DNA of 64,000 nt from Rhineura floridana (taxonomy: Eukaryota; Chordata; Lepidosauria; Squamata; Rhineuridae): the NCBI RefSeq assembly GCF_030035675.1, contig NC_084482.1, forward strand, positions 227,566,943 through 227,630,942, written 5' to 3'. How positions within the stretch are numbered: the stretch's first letter is position 1; each line of letters opens with the position of its first letter. Below are positions 11,476 to 21,879 of the stretch, one piece after another. Under the pieces are notes generated by a model. That model saw only the letters and a list, made by a program, of their open reading frames with translations. It was not told the DNA's origin and ran no database searches. A program made the translations under genes and the position numbers.

Positions 11476-11574
11476 CTTTTGAGACGGGCTCCTGCCTCAA
11501 AAGAAGCTTATTCAGATATATCAGTCAGATTTTTTTTTTTTTTGACTGATTAAACTTCTCCCGGGTAGGGAGAA
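11476..11574 (+). other. Three serial hairpins in the H1 leader
   Basis: Hairpin 1 pairs 11476-11487 (cttttgagacgg) with 11492-11503 (ctgcctcaaaag), with one A/C mismatch and one wobble. Hairpin 2 pairs tcagtca (11521-11527) with tgactga (11543-11549) around a T-rich loop. Hairpin 3 pairs ttctccc (11556-11562) with gggagaa (11568-11574) around gggta. Copy H2 has three hairpins in the same order (45523-45620). A role in translation or RNA packaging is possible but not shown. Confidence 0.6.
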
Positions 11575-12195
11575 ACGAAGAGATTAACCTCAAAGCCTAT
11601 TTTTGTTGGGACGACCAGATCTCATTAATTTATGGGACGAGGTCCAGCCGACGAAGGTGGGACGGATTTTCAACAACAAGCTCTATCTGATAAAGCGAAC
11701 GTTCATCTTATCTTCTAAGAGAGAACGCACTAACAGGCAAGCACCCTTCTTTCTATATTTTTCTTTTACTTGACTTAAATTGTTGCTGTTTAAAAGAGAT
11801 TTGCCAGATTGATCGGTTTTTGACATCTCACTGGGGAGCCATAACTTCTCTCTGCTACTCACTAATTAATAGCTTATCTCTGTTTTTGTTGCAAAAAGCT
11901 GTCCTGGATTTGCATTCTAAAGATATACACAGAAGAGGGATTTCTATTCCAGATTTTTATTTTGAAGAATATTATATTGTCTGAGACTACTCTCTTTTTG
12001 GTGTATTTTATTTTGACGAATCTGTTTCCTGACGACCGCCATTAATTGTTTCGATCCTGGGAACTGCATTTTGTTTACTTAAGCATGGAGAGATAAGGCT
12101 GTCTGCTCTGTTTATACTGTGATGTCACCAAGTTTGGAGTATTAACCCAATTGTTGCTGAAATAAGAAGTGGTTTTCCTATATTTTTCTTTTAAA

Positions 12196-12972
12196 ATGGC
12201 AATTAAGAAAGTGGCTGAGAATCTGGAAATAACTATGTTTCAGAAAATAATGGATGAGATTGAGATAACGAAACAAAACCTGCGACAGGGTTGTAAGGAG
12301 CTGAAAATTGAATTGAGTAAAATGAAGCAGGAGATTAAAGATATAGGGGTCCCTGTGAGAGAGGTGACCCTGGAGATTGGAACAAACGTGGAACAGGAAA
12401 AAGATTTGGAGTCTATGGACTTTAGAAACAAAATCTATTGTTTGGAGACACAGGAGATTAAAGACATAGGGGTCCTTGTGAGAGAGGAGACCCTGGAGAC
12501 TGGAACAGGGGTCCCTGTGAGAGAGGAGACCCTGGAGACTGGAACAGGGGTCCCTGTGAGAGAGGAGATCCCGGAGATTGGAACAAACGTGGAACAGGAA
12601 CAAGATTTGGAGTCTATGGACTTTAGAAATAAAATCTATTGTTTGGAACTCAATGTTATCTCTGAAGAAATTAATGAAGATTCTAGAGATAAAGTTATCA
12701 ATGGCATGGATAATCTTCTGGACTGGAATGATGTGATGGAGCCCAATATAGAGAAAATCTATGGAATTAACTGCAGCCATGTGACAATGGAAAAACTTTC
12801 AAGAGATGACCCAGTGTATTTTGAAAAAAAGAACAGAGATATGATTTTACAGCAGTATTTCAGCAACCTATTCAGAATGGATGGCAAGAAAATATTTGGG
12901 ATAGAGGTAATTCCCATCAGACTCTTACTATATGACTATGGCTTTGACAGCAAGATTATTATGGAATACTGA
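12196..12972 (+). CDS. L1 ORF1-like protein (258 aa) of element H1
   Basis: The start was chosen at ATG 12196 (MAIKKVAENLEI) because the sister element begins MTIKK at the same place; an upstream ATG at 12169 adds only nine residues. The first ~50 residues are rich in K/E with regular L/I/M spacing and look like a coiled coil (FQKIMDEIEITKQNL). The middle holds tandem repeats of a 13-residue unit around VREETLETGTGVP and a repeated DLESMDFRNKIYCLE. The last third (LSRDDPVYFEKKNRDM, then GKKIFGIEVIPIRLLLYDY) resembles the RNA-recognition domain of L1 ORF1 proteins, which bind L1 RNA as trimers. The frame is open throughout. The basic C-terminal domain of full ORF1p seems short or missing. Confidence 0.7.
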   Translation: MAIKKVAENLEITMFQKIMDEIEITKQNLRQGCKELKIELSKMKQEIKDIGVPVREVTLEIGTNVEQEKDLESMDFRNKIYCLETQEIKDIGVLVREETLETGTGVPVREETLETGTGVPVREEIPEIGTNVEQEQDLESMDFRNKIYCLELNVISEEINEDSRDKVINGMDNLLDWNDVMEPNIEKIYGINCSHVTMEKLSRDDPVYFEKKNRDMILQQYFSNLFRMDGKKIFGIEVIPIRLLLYDYGFDSKIIMEY

Positions 12973-15016
12973 TAATGGAAGATTGGATACTGAAATTACT
13001 GGACTTAACAAGACTACTGAAGATGGAAGATGGAAAATGGAACTAATAGGGATAATAGAACAATGGCTACTGAAATTACTGAACCTAACAGATTCTGATG
13101 TGATGGATTAATTGAAATGTTTATTTTGACTATGGTTATGACAATAAGATTATCATAATTAGTAATGAGATGGATTAATCGATATGCTTATCTGGAAAAA
13201 AAAAATTGATAGATATATTTCTTAAAGAATTGAAACCTCTCTTTGACTTTTTGTGGAAAGAATAAAGTAATGTTTATGAGATTTGATGATTAAGTAAGAT
13301 AACTACTGGAGGAAAGTGATTTTATAATATGACTTAAGAGACAGGATTGTTATATATTATAGACTTATAACTGATTTGATCTTTGACAAATGGGAAGTCA
13401 ATATTTTACTCTTTATTTTTTATTTTTGTTTTTTTTTTCTTTTTTTTCTTTTTGTTTAACTATTTTTGATTTTGTTTTTTGTCTTTGAATGTTTTATGAT
13501 TTCGTCTTGTATGTTTTATGAAAATCTGAATAAAAATTATTGAAAAAAAAAAAGAAAACTGGTAGAAAGTATTATTAAAGCTAGATTAACTAAGCACATA
13601 GAAGAACAAGCCTTGCTGAAGCACAGCCAGCATGGCTTCTGCAAGGGAAAGTCCTGTCTCAGTAACCTATTAGAATTCTTTGAGAGTGTCAACAAGCATA
13701 TAGATAGAGGTGATCCAGTGGACATAGTGTACTTAGACTTTCAAAAAGCGTTTGACAAGGTACCTCACCAAAGGCTTCTGAGGAAGCTTAGCAGTCATGG
13801 AATAAGAGGAGAGGTCCTCTTGTGGATAAATAATTGGTTAAGAAGCAGAAAGCAGAGAGTAGGAATAAACGGACAGTTCTCCCAATGAAGGGCTGTAGAA
13901 AGTGGAGTCTCTCAAGGATCGGTCTTGGGACCTGTACTTTTCAACTTGTTCATTAATGACCTAGAATTAGGAGTGAGCAGTGAAGTGGCCAAGTTTGCTG
14001 ATGATACTAAATTGTTCAGGGTTGTTAAAACAAAAAGGGATTGCGAAGAGCTCCAAAAAGACCTCTCCAAACTGCATAAATGGGCGGAAAAATGGCAAAT
14101 GCAATTCAATATAAACAAGTGTAAAATTATGCATATTCGAGCAAAAAATCTTAATCTCCCATATACGTTCATTAGGTCTGAACTGGCATTGACAGACCAG
14201 GAGAGAGACCTCAGGGTTGTAGTGGACAGCACGATGAAAATGTCGACCCAGTGTGCGGCAGCTGTGAAAAAGGCAAATTCCATGCTAGGGATAATTAGGA
14301 AAGGTATTGAAAATAAAACAGCCGATATCATAATGCCGTTGTATAAATCTATGGTGCGGCCGCATTTGGAATACTGTGTACAGTTCTGGTCGCCTCATCT
14401 CAGAAAGGATATTATAGAGTTGGAAAAGGTTCAGAAGAGGGCAACCAGAATGATCAAGGGGATGGAGCGACTCCCTTACGAGGAAAGGTTGCAGCTTTTG
14501 GGACTTTTTAGTTTAGTGAAAAGGCGGGTCAGAGGAGACATGATAGAAGTGTATAAAATTATGCATGGCATTGAGAAAGTGGATAGAGAAAAGTTCTTCT
14601 CCCTCTCTCATAATACTAGAACTCGTGGACATTCAAAGAAGCTGAATGTTGGAAGATTCAGGACCGACAAAAGGAAGTACTTCTTTACTCAGCGCATAGT
14701 TAAACGATGGAATTTGCTCCCACAAGATGCAGTAATGGCCACCAGCTTGGAGGGCTTTAAAAGAAGATTAGACCAATTCATGGAGGACAGGGCTATCAAT
14801 GGCTACTAGCCATGATGGCTGTGCTCTGCCACCCTTGTCAGAGGCAGCATGCTTCTGAAAACCAGTTGCCGGAAGCCTCAGGAGGGGAGAGTGTTCTTGC
14901 ACTTGGGTCCTGCTTGCAGGCTTCCCCCAGGCACCTGGTTGGCCACTGTGAGAACAGGATGCTGGGCTAAATGGGCCACTGGCCTGATCCAGCAGGCTCT
15001 TCTTATGTTCTTATGG

Positions 15017-17305
15017 TCTGTTGGCACTTTTGCATACTGAAGGAACTGTAATGGGCACCGCTTATGCGGAGCAACTGTGCATGCATCCACCCTAAAAGGC
15101 TTCTTTCAAGTCTAATTTTAGTAGGGGAGGGGCTGGAGGAAACGTGATCATGTGGGCACCATGAAAGGCCTCTGTGGGCACATGTGTGCCTCTGGGTTCC
15201 ACACTGGCAACACGTGGTATAGAGCAAGATAAGATAAAGAACATTACAGATGCAGGTACAATTAGTGTATCGGAGATGAGAATATAAATGCAATGCAGTA
15301 GTGAGCAGTCACAGCAACACATTAAAAAACCACCCCAAGAACAATTTCTGGGACAATAAAAGTGGATGATTGTTTCGCCAGCTACTTCGTGGACTCCTCT
15401 GCAATTTTGCCACCAGTAGGGAAACTCTGAGCATTTAAGATAATTTACTGGCCTGCCTGGCAAAGGGCCAGTTAGTTGTTCATGCACTGCAGAAGAAAAT
15501 TGGGGCAGGGGGGAGAAGAAACAGAAAGAGAGTTGCTATGCCCTTGATAGGACTTCTTTTGTAGTCTTTTCAACTCGAATAATAACCCTCTATTGGAAAA
15601 CCTATATAATAGACCAACATTTACATTGTAGCTCTGGATCCTGGCATGTTAGGTCAATGCTGCCTCTCTGTCCATGAGAGGACAGGCATTTGCAGAAAAC
15701 TCCTTTTCTTAGGTCCAAGGCTCCCCCCAATGTGGATTGAATTTCAGTTGAGTTCAATCTTGGAACTTATTCCTCCTCCTAGTTTTCTCACTGGCCAATT
15801 ATGAATGACCACTTGGAGTTCATCCGGAGGTCTCTCCCTGGATAAGCTCCTTTTTTAAAAATAGGGATTGAAATTGCTCTTTTTCCCTGTATTTTCTTTG
15901 TTTTGGGGGAGATTTGATAACCCTCCATACTCCACAGTTCCCCCCGGACTATCGCTGTACCAGGCAGGTGGACAGTCAACGTATTGTATCCAAACCTTCT
16001 GCGGATAACGTATTGGAGAAGAGGCCTTGTCTGAGTATTTATCTACTATTAACAGCCTTGGATCAGAAGGTGTAAGGTTTAAATGAAAGAAGCATTATCG
16101 GTACTAAGTGCTTGCTTGTTACAGCGGGCATGAGGGGAAATTTCTGAGTTCATTTTCCGATCTTCAAATACGTCGTTTAGTTGTCTGAGAAGCTATAGTC
16201 AGGATTCCCAAGTCTACGAGACCAACTAATGTTCCAATAGTGGCTTTCAAACCAGATACTTCCTGCTGCAACTTACCCATTTTGTAAAACATTCTTTCTG
16301 CAGTCTGCTTAGATAAAAAGCATTGATCTCGTAAAAGCCCCCACAAAGAGGGAGCTTCTTCCTGTTTCTCCTAAATCGGGCTTACCTATGCTTTTCTTGA
16401 GAATGTTTCATATTTCTTTACATGCAGAATAGGGGATTTGCCTAGGTGATGAGGCATTGCCTTCTCTCAGGTCTGGGTCAATAGACCAATTTGTTGGGCC
16501 TTCACTAAAGGAGTGCATGTCTGACTTTCTTCTATGGACTGTGTTATCTCCTGCCCCAGTTGTGACACAGACACTATCTAGGAAGCCCAAGCTCTCCGTA
16601 GATGGCAATCCTGGGATTTCTTGGTCCGTCCACTGCTCTTTTGCTCTTGACTCATTTCCTTTACCTTATTTTTGCTCACAGTAGTCTAAAATTGATTTTT
16701 GAACTAAGTGAGATGGTCAACTATGTGGCAATGCGATACTGAGCACGTGTAGTAACTGTATTAAAACTGGAGACTAATCTAGTCTTCAGTGAGTAAAACT
16801 ATGGTCAAACAACTCTGTTTTCAATAACTGAAATTGAATACTTCAAAGCCTCTCCGTGTTTGCTGCTATTATATGAGTATTTAGGCTAGCTAGACAGACT
16901 ACCAGGCAGCATGGTGGTAAATAATAATCAATACCTGTCTATGTGGGCTGGGTTTTAGTCTGTTCAGCTGTGAGAAGATCTTTTAGGGAAACAAGAGTCT
17001 TTCCAACTCCAAGAAATGTAGATGTTTCCTGCTCCAAGGGTTTCGCTCCTCCAGACGCCAGCGTGAACCGGTTCCTAACTTATCTCTCCGGTTCCCCTCC
17101 TCTTCTTTTCAAGATAAATCCCGTAAAATGCAATGCTACGGTTCAAGGTTCAGAGTATTCAGGAGCCCAGCAAAGGTAGAGGAGTCACCCAGCTCCTGTG
17201 AGAATTGCACTCCTATTAGACAGCTCACAACCGCAGAAATGTAAAATTGAGATAGGAGCAAAACAAATACTAAACTGGCTCTGCCGCCATCTTGTCCTCC
17301 ACCCT
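15017..17305 (-). mobile_element. Possible L1-type LINE 5' segment, degraded
   Basis: Read on the minus strand, the right edge begins gaggacaagatggcggcaga, which is like the AAGATGGCGG 5' UTR starts of L1-type LINEs. A leader of about 500 bp follows, then worn open pieces such as KEMSQEQKSSGRTKKSQD (about 16590-16645) and ERMFYKMGKLQQEVSGLKAT (about 16220-16300) that could be from an ORF1 protein. No reverse transcriptase was found. The left part, 15017-15500, is not assigned. The L1 reading is tentative. Confidence 0.35.
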
Positions 17306-18835
17306 CAACCAAAGTGTATTATGGGCCTTCCCTGGTGGGAGAGGGAGCTTTGGAGCAATAGTGTCCACTGCCCAGGTCACCTCCGTATTCCAGAGATTGA
17401 CCAGGGCTTCAGCAGTGTCGCCAGCCATGCTGGGAATATCCCCTAGAACATTCCAGAAACCTTCTGGATCCATGAGTCTCCGGGGGCAGACCATCTTAAT
17501 CAGCTTTCACCCCTGCGAACGTTACCAGGGGACAAAGTCTAAACCTTGTCAGGTGGTGATTTGTCCATGACAATGGAGTCACTAAGAACTCCTCCAGCCT
17601 GAGATCACCTTCTTCCTGTCCCGAACAGAACACATGACCAATTGTGTGTCATGCCACAGCCATTGGTCCAGATGATTTATTTATTTATTTAATTTGAATC
17701 CCACCTTTCCTCCCAGCAGGAGCCCAGGGCGGCAAACAAAGCACTAAAACACTTTAAAACATCATAAAAACAGATCTTAAAATACATTAACAAATCAGCA
17801 TTAAAAACATTTTAAAAAACGATATTAGAGACAGCCCCATGGTTGTCATGGCAGCCGTGAAGCCCTGAGCTGCACCTGTGAGTCTAACCTCAGCATGTAT
17901 GTTGAAGTCACCCAGGACCATCAACTTGGGGAACCGCAACACCGATGCGGACACCAGCTCCACAAGGGAGACTTCTGGGCAGTGGGGTGGCCGGTACTCC
18001 AACAGAATCCCCACTCTTGTCTCCCTGACCCAACGCCAGGCACACACACACACAGCTGGAGGTGTCAGGGACAGGGTACCTGGCGGGGGAGATAGATTCC
18101 CTGCAGGCAATTACGACCCCACCTCCCCATCCCCTGGATCTAGACTGCTGGAGTGCCACAAAACCTGGTGGGCAGAGCTGGGAGAGACCTACTCCGCCTT
18201 GGTCATTTAGGCAGGTTTCTGTAATGCAAGCAAGGTCGGCGCATTCATCCAGGATTAAGTCCTGAATGAAAGTGGTTTCCTTACTCACTGACTTTGCCTT
18301 CATCAGCAGGACAGTAAGATCCAGGGAGTTCCCAGCATAGCTACCAGTGTCCCAAAGGTTGGAAGGGGGACCGGAAGGGATGCAAGCATGAACTCGTGTC
18401 TTATATCCCTTCCCCTGGCACAGCCAATCTGCCTCCCACCGTACGTCCCCTGCCCAATAATGGCAGGCCCCTGACTACTCCCATGCGCCCTGTATTTGTG
18501 CTTCTTCAAAGTCCAGAGCACCTTTGATACCCTGCCCAATATTACCTCCATGGCAGGCCTCTGAATACTCCTACCCTGGCACAGGTTAAAAGAAGCCAGA
18601 CTCAGAGGGGGGGAGCCTTGGCTAGACATGGCTCTTATGAGGGGAAGCTCTCTTCCCCACCCTCTGGCAGTTGTCTTCTCCCTTCAGAGCCCCAACTGGC
18701 TTAAGCTGGCACCCGGGCCTTGCAGGGAGTAGCAATTGAAACCCAAGGAAGCCTGCAGATCCAGTTGTGCAGGAGGCCACAGCAGCAACAGGGGTAGGTT
18801 CTGCTGGGTTTCTCTCAACTTATGTTGACCCTCAG
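17306..18835 (-). mobile_element. L2 LINE 5' half (endonuclease region)
   Basis: On the minus strand the 5' UTR gives way to an APE-type endonuclease region: DLACITETCLNDQGGVGLSQ, then RGWGGGVVIACRES and LMVLGDFNIHAE, the conserved GDFN motif. A later piece, ALVNLWNTEVTWAVDTIAPK, is the linker before the L2 reverse transcriptase. A different LINE/SINE tail (about 17675-17826, ttatttatttatttaatttg ... gggcggcaaac) is inserted between these parts. Several stops and frameshifts occur and the reverse transcriptase is absent. The left edge meets the possible L1 segment. Confidence 0.75.
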
Positions 18836-19200
18836 AATCAGCGACCTCCAAGAGCATCTGTCATGAACCACCCTGTTCAGATCTTGTAAGTTCAGGTTTG
18901 GGGCATCACTCACTATGAAAGAGGTTTCTGATGGGAAAAGGATTTCTTAGATAATGACACATTTGTTGTTGTTATGTGCCTTCAAGTGGATTATGACTTA
19001 TGGCAACCCTATGAATCAGCAACCTCCAAGAGCATCTGTCATGAACCACCCTGTTCAGATCTTGTACGTTCAGGTCTGTGGCTTCCTTTATGGAATCAAT
19101 CCATCTCTTGTTTGGCCTTCCTCTTTTTCTACTCCCTTCTGTTTTTCCCAGCATTATTGTCTTTTCTAGTGAGTAATGTCTTCTCATTATGTGTCTAAAG
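18836..19200 (-). mobile_element. BovB (RTE) LINE 3' ends, two fragments
   Basis: At 18963-19187 the minus strand encodes LEKTIMLGKTEGSRKRGRPN, then KRWIDSIKEATDLNVQDLNR and DRCSWRLLIHRVAISHN, the C-terminus of BovB ORF2. The left edge carries the ttgttgttatgtgccttcaa BovB 3' end. A shorter fragment of the same region lies at 18836-18900. Both are 5'-truncated. Confidence 0.8.
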
Positions 19201-20736
19201 TGTCATGGAAACCTGAATTCAAGATGGTTGTGTAGCAAAGAATTGAGGGGTTTTCTTTGTTAATGTGGGATCTTAGCAGGTTAACATTTGGTTTCTGTAT
19301 TAGAGCTATGAGTTGTCAGTTTTATTTCCCAGCTTTGGGTAATCAGAGGCCCACCCTAACACCCCCTTATCAGTAGAAGCTGGGCAAGGTCATAAAGTCT
19401 GGGAAGCTTTAGGGAGGCTGTTCCATTTGGCCGGTGATTGATGGGCCCTTAATCCATGAAGAAATTTCCTGATTGGTTAATTGGATCCGGCCTGTTGCTG
19501 GGCAGTTTGCCCTAAGTATGGGGCTCAAACGTTAGCTTTCGTTCATCTCCTGGATCCCATCATGCCTACTTGATGTTGCCTGCTGAGCTTCCATTTTGCA
19601 TCAACTATCCTGACTGTTCCTCTCTCTGAGGAGAGGGGGGCTGTGCAACTGTCTATCTGTGTGTAAGTATTAGAATAGTAGAGTTGGAAGGGTCCTATAA
19701 GGCCATCAAGTCCACCCCCCTGTGCAATGCAGAAATCCACATCAAATCATTCCCGATAGATGGCTGTCCAGTTGTCTCTTGAATGCCTCCAGTGTCGGAG
19801 AGCCCACTACCTGTCTAGGTCATTGGTTCCAATGTGATATGGCTCTAATAGTTAGGAAGTTTTTCCTGATGTTCAGTCAAAATCTAGCTTCCTGCAACTT
19901 GAGCCCATTATTCCATGTCCTGCACTCTGGGACGATCGAGAAGAGATCCCGGCCTTCCTCTGTGTGACAACCTTTCAAGTACTTGAAGAGTGCTATCATA
20001 TCATAAGTGTAGAACTTTGCATTTATCCATGTTGAATTTCATTCTGTTTTCAGCCCAATGCTCCAGCCTATTAAGGTCCTTTGAATTTTCTTTCTGTCTT
20101 CCGTGGTATTAGCTATGCCCCCCAATTTTGTATCATCTGCAAATTGGATAAGCATGCTCTGTACCTCCTCATCCAAGTCGTTAATAAAAAGGTTGAAGAG
20201 TGCTGGACCCAGGACCGAGCCCTGTGATACCCCACTTGTTACTTCTGTCCAGTTTGAAAAGGAACCATTGATAAGCACTCTTTGAGAACGATTCTGGAAC
20301 CAACTGTGCTTTACCTTGCCCCTTTTGAGTGTTGAGATTAAGGAACTATTTTGCTGCTGTAACTGTGCACCTCTTTTATTCTTTAATTATTTCTATTTAC
20401 CAGTGTGAGTTCATTCAGGAGAGGGTTGGCTTTGAACAGGTACCTTGGCCACTGACCACGACTACTGTGTGAATTGGGTATTTTGTTTAAAGGCTTCAGA
20501 GCAAGGAGTTCCTGTTTGGCTCTTGCTGTCTGTAATCCTTGGCAAGTTTTCTGGGCTCCGAGTTTCCCCTTGGCTCAGGGTAGTTAAACAGTATTAAGGG
20601 TGGTGGCTGTCTACTACACTGCAGGGCTGTTATGAGCGGGCACAGCCTTGGAAGAGCAGGATATTTTGCCAGAGTCAATTTGCTTGAGTGGGGAATTTGC
20701 TTCTGGGATGGTGGAGGGTGTCCTGGGAGAGCTCCC
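19201..20736. other. Unassigned sequence around a CR1 insertion
   Basis: The flanks 19201-19669 and 20305-20736 show no gene or certain family; the CR1 between them is listed separately. About 130 bp ending at 20736 (cactgcagggctgttatgag ... gctccc) recurs at 21147-21268, beyond the LTR-like element at 20737, so this local segment is duplicated. Confidence 0.4.
19670..20304 (-). mobile_element. CR1 LINE 3' fragment
   Basis: The minus strand encodes GVSQGSVLGPALFNLFINDL and FADDTKLGGIANTTEDR, the CR1 reverse-transcriptase core. The 3' end at the left shows the CR1 terminus (agagttggaagggtcctata). A large internal part between the active-site region and the tail is shortened. Frameshifts are present. 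Confidence 0.8.
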
Positions 20737-21141
20737 TGTTGACGTGTGTGCGTTGTTGCGTGAAACAGCATACATTACGTTGGAGTTAAGTTGAGCAAGA
20801 AACTTCTTCAGAGCATTAGATCATGTTAAGAGTCTTTATTAAGACATTATGCCCTAAGGCTTAAGAGTAAATACATGTAGAGTTTCTTCAATCACCCCCC
20901 TTCTGGTACATCTCTCTCCAAATGTAAACACAGAAGAGAACCTCTCAGTTCAGAGGCAATACACAGAAGACAAGCCTCACAGATAGCTGCTAGAACTTTT
21001 CCCAGTCTATCGCGATGGTTACCATAGCAACGGCCTTGGCAGTCCATTCCCAGACTGGGCAAAGCCATAACTCCCCCTAGTTACAGTTTTGCAGACTTGA
21101 TGGAAAACAGACTCAGTGACAGTGCGGTTCAATGGTCAACA
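20737..21141 (-). mobile_element. LTR-like element, 405 bp
   Basis: The segment has inverted ends tgttga...tcaaca and an AATAAA-type signal on the minus strand (cttaataaagactc). It separates two copies of a ~130-bp flanking sequence. No convincing identical target duplication was seen, so a solo LTR is likely but not proven. Confidence 0.45.
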
Positions 21142-21763
21142 ATACCCTGCAGGGCTGTTGTGAGTGGGCACAGCCGGTTGTGAGCGGGCACAGGATATTT
21201 TGCCAGACTCAATTTCCCTGGGTGGGAAATTGGCTTCTGGAATGGTGGAGGGTGTCCTGGGACAGCTCCTGTCCATCACTGAAAGTATGATAATGTCAGT
21301 TTCATCATTTTAGCGTCTAGTGATAGTTCTGGTTTAAATTGTTCTAACACCCAATTATTTGTCTTTTTTGCGGTCCATGGTACCCGCAAAGCTCTACTCC
21401 CAACACCACATTTCAAATGAGTTGATTTTTCTTTTCATTGTCCAACTTTCACATCCATACATAGAGATCGGGAATACCGTGGTCTGAAAGATCTTGACTT
21501 TGGTGTTCCGTGATGCATCTTTGCATTTGGGATCTATTCTCATAGCTACCCTACCCAGTCCAAGACTTCTTCTGATTTCTTGACTATTGTCTCCATTTTG
21601 GTTAATAACTGTGCCAAGGTATTAATAATACCTTGACAACTTCAGTGTCCTCATTGCCAACTTTAAAGTTTTATAAATCTTCTGTTGTCAGTACTTTAGT
21701 CTTCTTGACGTTCAGCTGCAGTCCTGCTTTTGTGCTTTTCCCTTTAACTTTCATCAGCATTCA

Positions 21764-21879
21764 CAGAGCTTGGAAAAGTTACTTTTTTGAACTACAACTC
21801 CCATCAGCCCCAGCCAGCATGGCCACTGGATTGGGCTGATGGGAGTTGTAGTTCAAAAAAGTAACTTTTCCAAGCTCTG
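21764..21879. mobile_element. Palindromic hAT-type MITE, 116 bp
   Basis: The terminal inverted repeats (cagagcttggaaaagttact...) are near-perfect and cover almost the whole element, so it can fold into one long hairpin. It is flanked by an exact 8-bp duplication, agcattca (21756-21763 and 21880-21887). The CAG start and 8-bp duplication are hAT hallmarks. No transposase is present. It sits in a BovB copy and so is younger than it. A close relative is at 42109-42219. Confidence 0.85.

Larger units (their letters stand above)
11443..13553 (+). mobile_element. HAL1-like non-autonomous L1 insert, copy H1
   Basis: The 2111-bp insert sits in a CR1 and is flanked by a perfect 16-bp target duplication, gaaaactggtagaaag (11427-11442 and 13554-13569). 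It ends in aataaaaattattg plus poly(A), as expected of L1-type target-primed insertion. From the left come a leader of about 750 bp with three hairpins, one open frame (12196-12972) and an AT-rich 3' UTR. No reverse transcriptase or endonuclease is encoded. Copy H2 (45486-47348) starts at the same 5' terminus (gacttcc), so both look full length. Known mammalian HAL1 elements also carry only ORF1; the comparison is my inference. Confidence 0.8.
10881..15016 (+). mobile_element. CR1-group LINE split by an L1-derived insert
   Basis: A second CR1 subfamily, the same as the copy at 57089-59070. The left part (10881-11442) reads EEHIAKN, DKSPGPDGIYPRVLKKL and NYRPVSLTSVPGKLVE. The right part (13554-15016) carries LDFQKAFDKVPHQRLLRKL, VLFNLFINDLELGV, FADDTKLFRVV and a 294-residue open frame through the C-terminus. 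The end gctgggctaaatgggccact, then ggcctgatccagcaggctct and ttatgttctta, is the widespread amniote CR1/L3-like terminus. The intervening 2.1 kb is the insert at 11443-13553. Stops and frameshifts are present, so it is inactive. Confidence 0.85.

Noticed and set aside
13925-14809. 294-codon open frame as a host gene
   Set aside because: It is the C-terminal half of a CR1 reverse transcriptase with the CR1 terminus behind it.
20737-21141. Complete LTR retrotransposon with paired LTRs
   Set aside because: Only one LTR-like unit is present and there is no coding sequence; the flanking 130-bp repeats are not LTRs.
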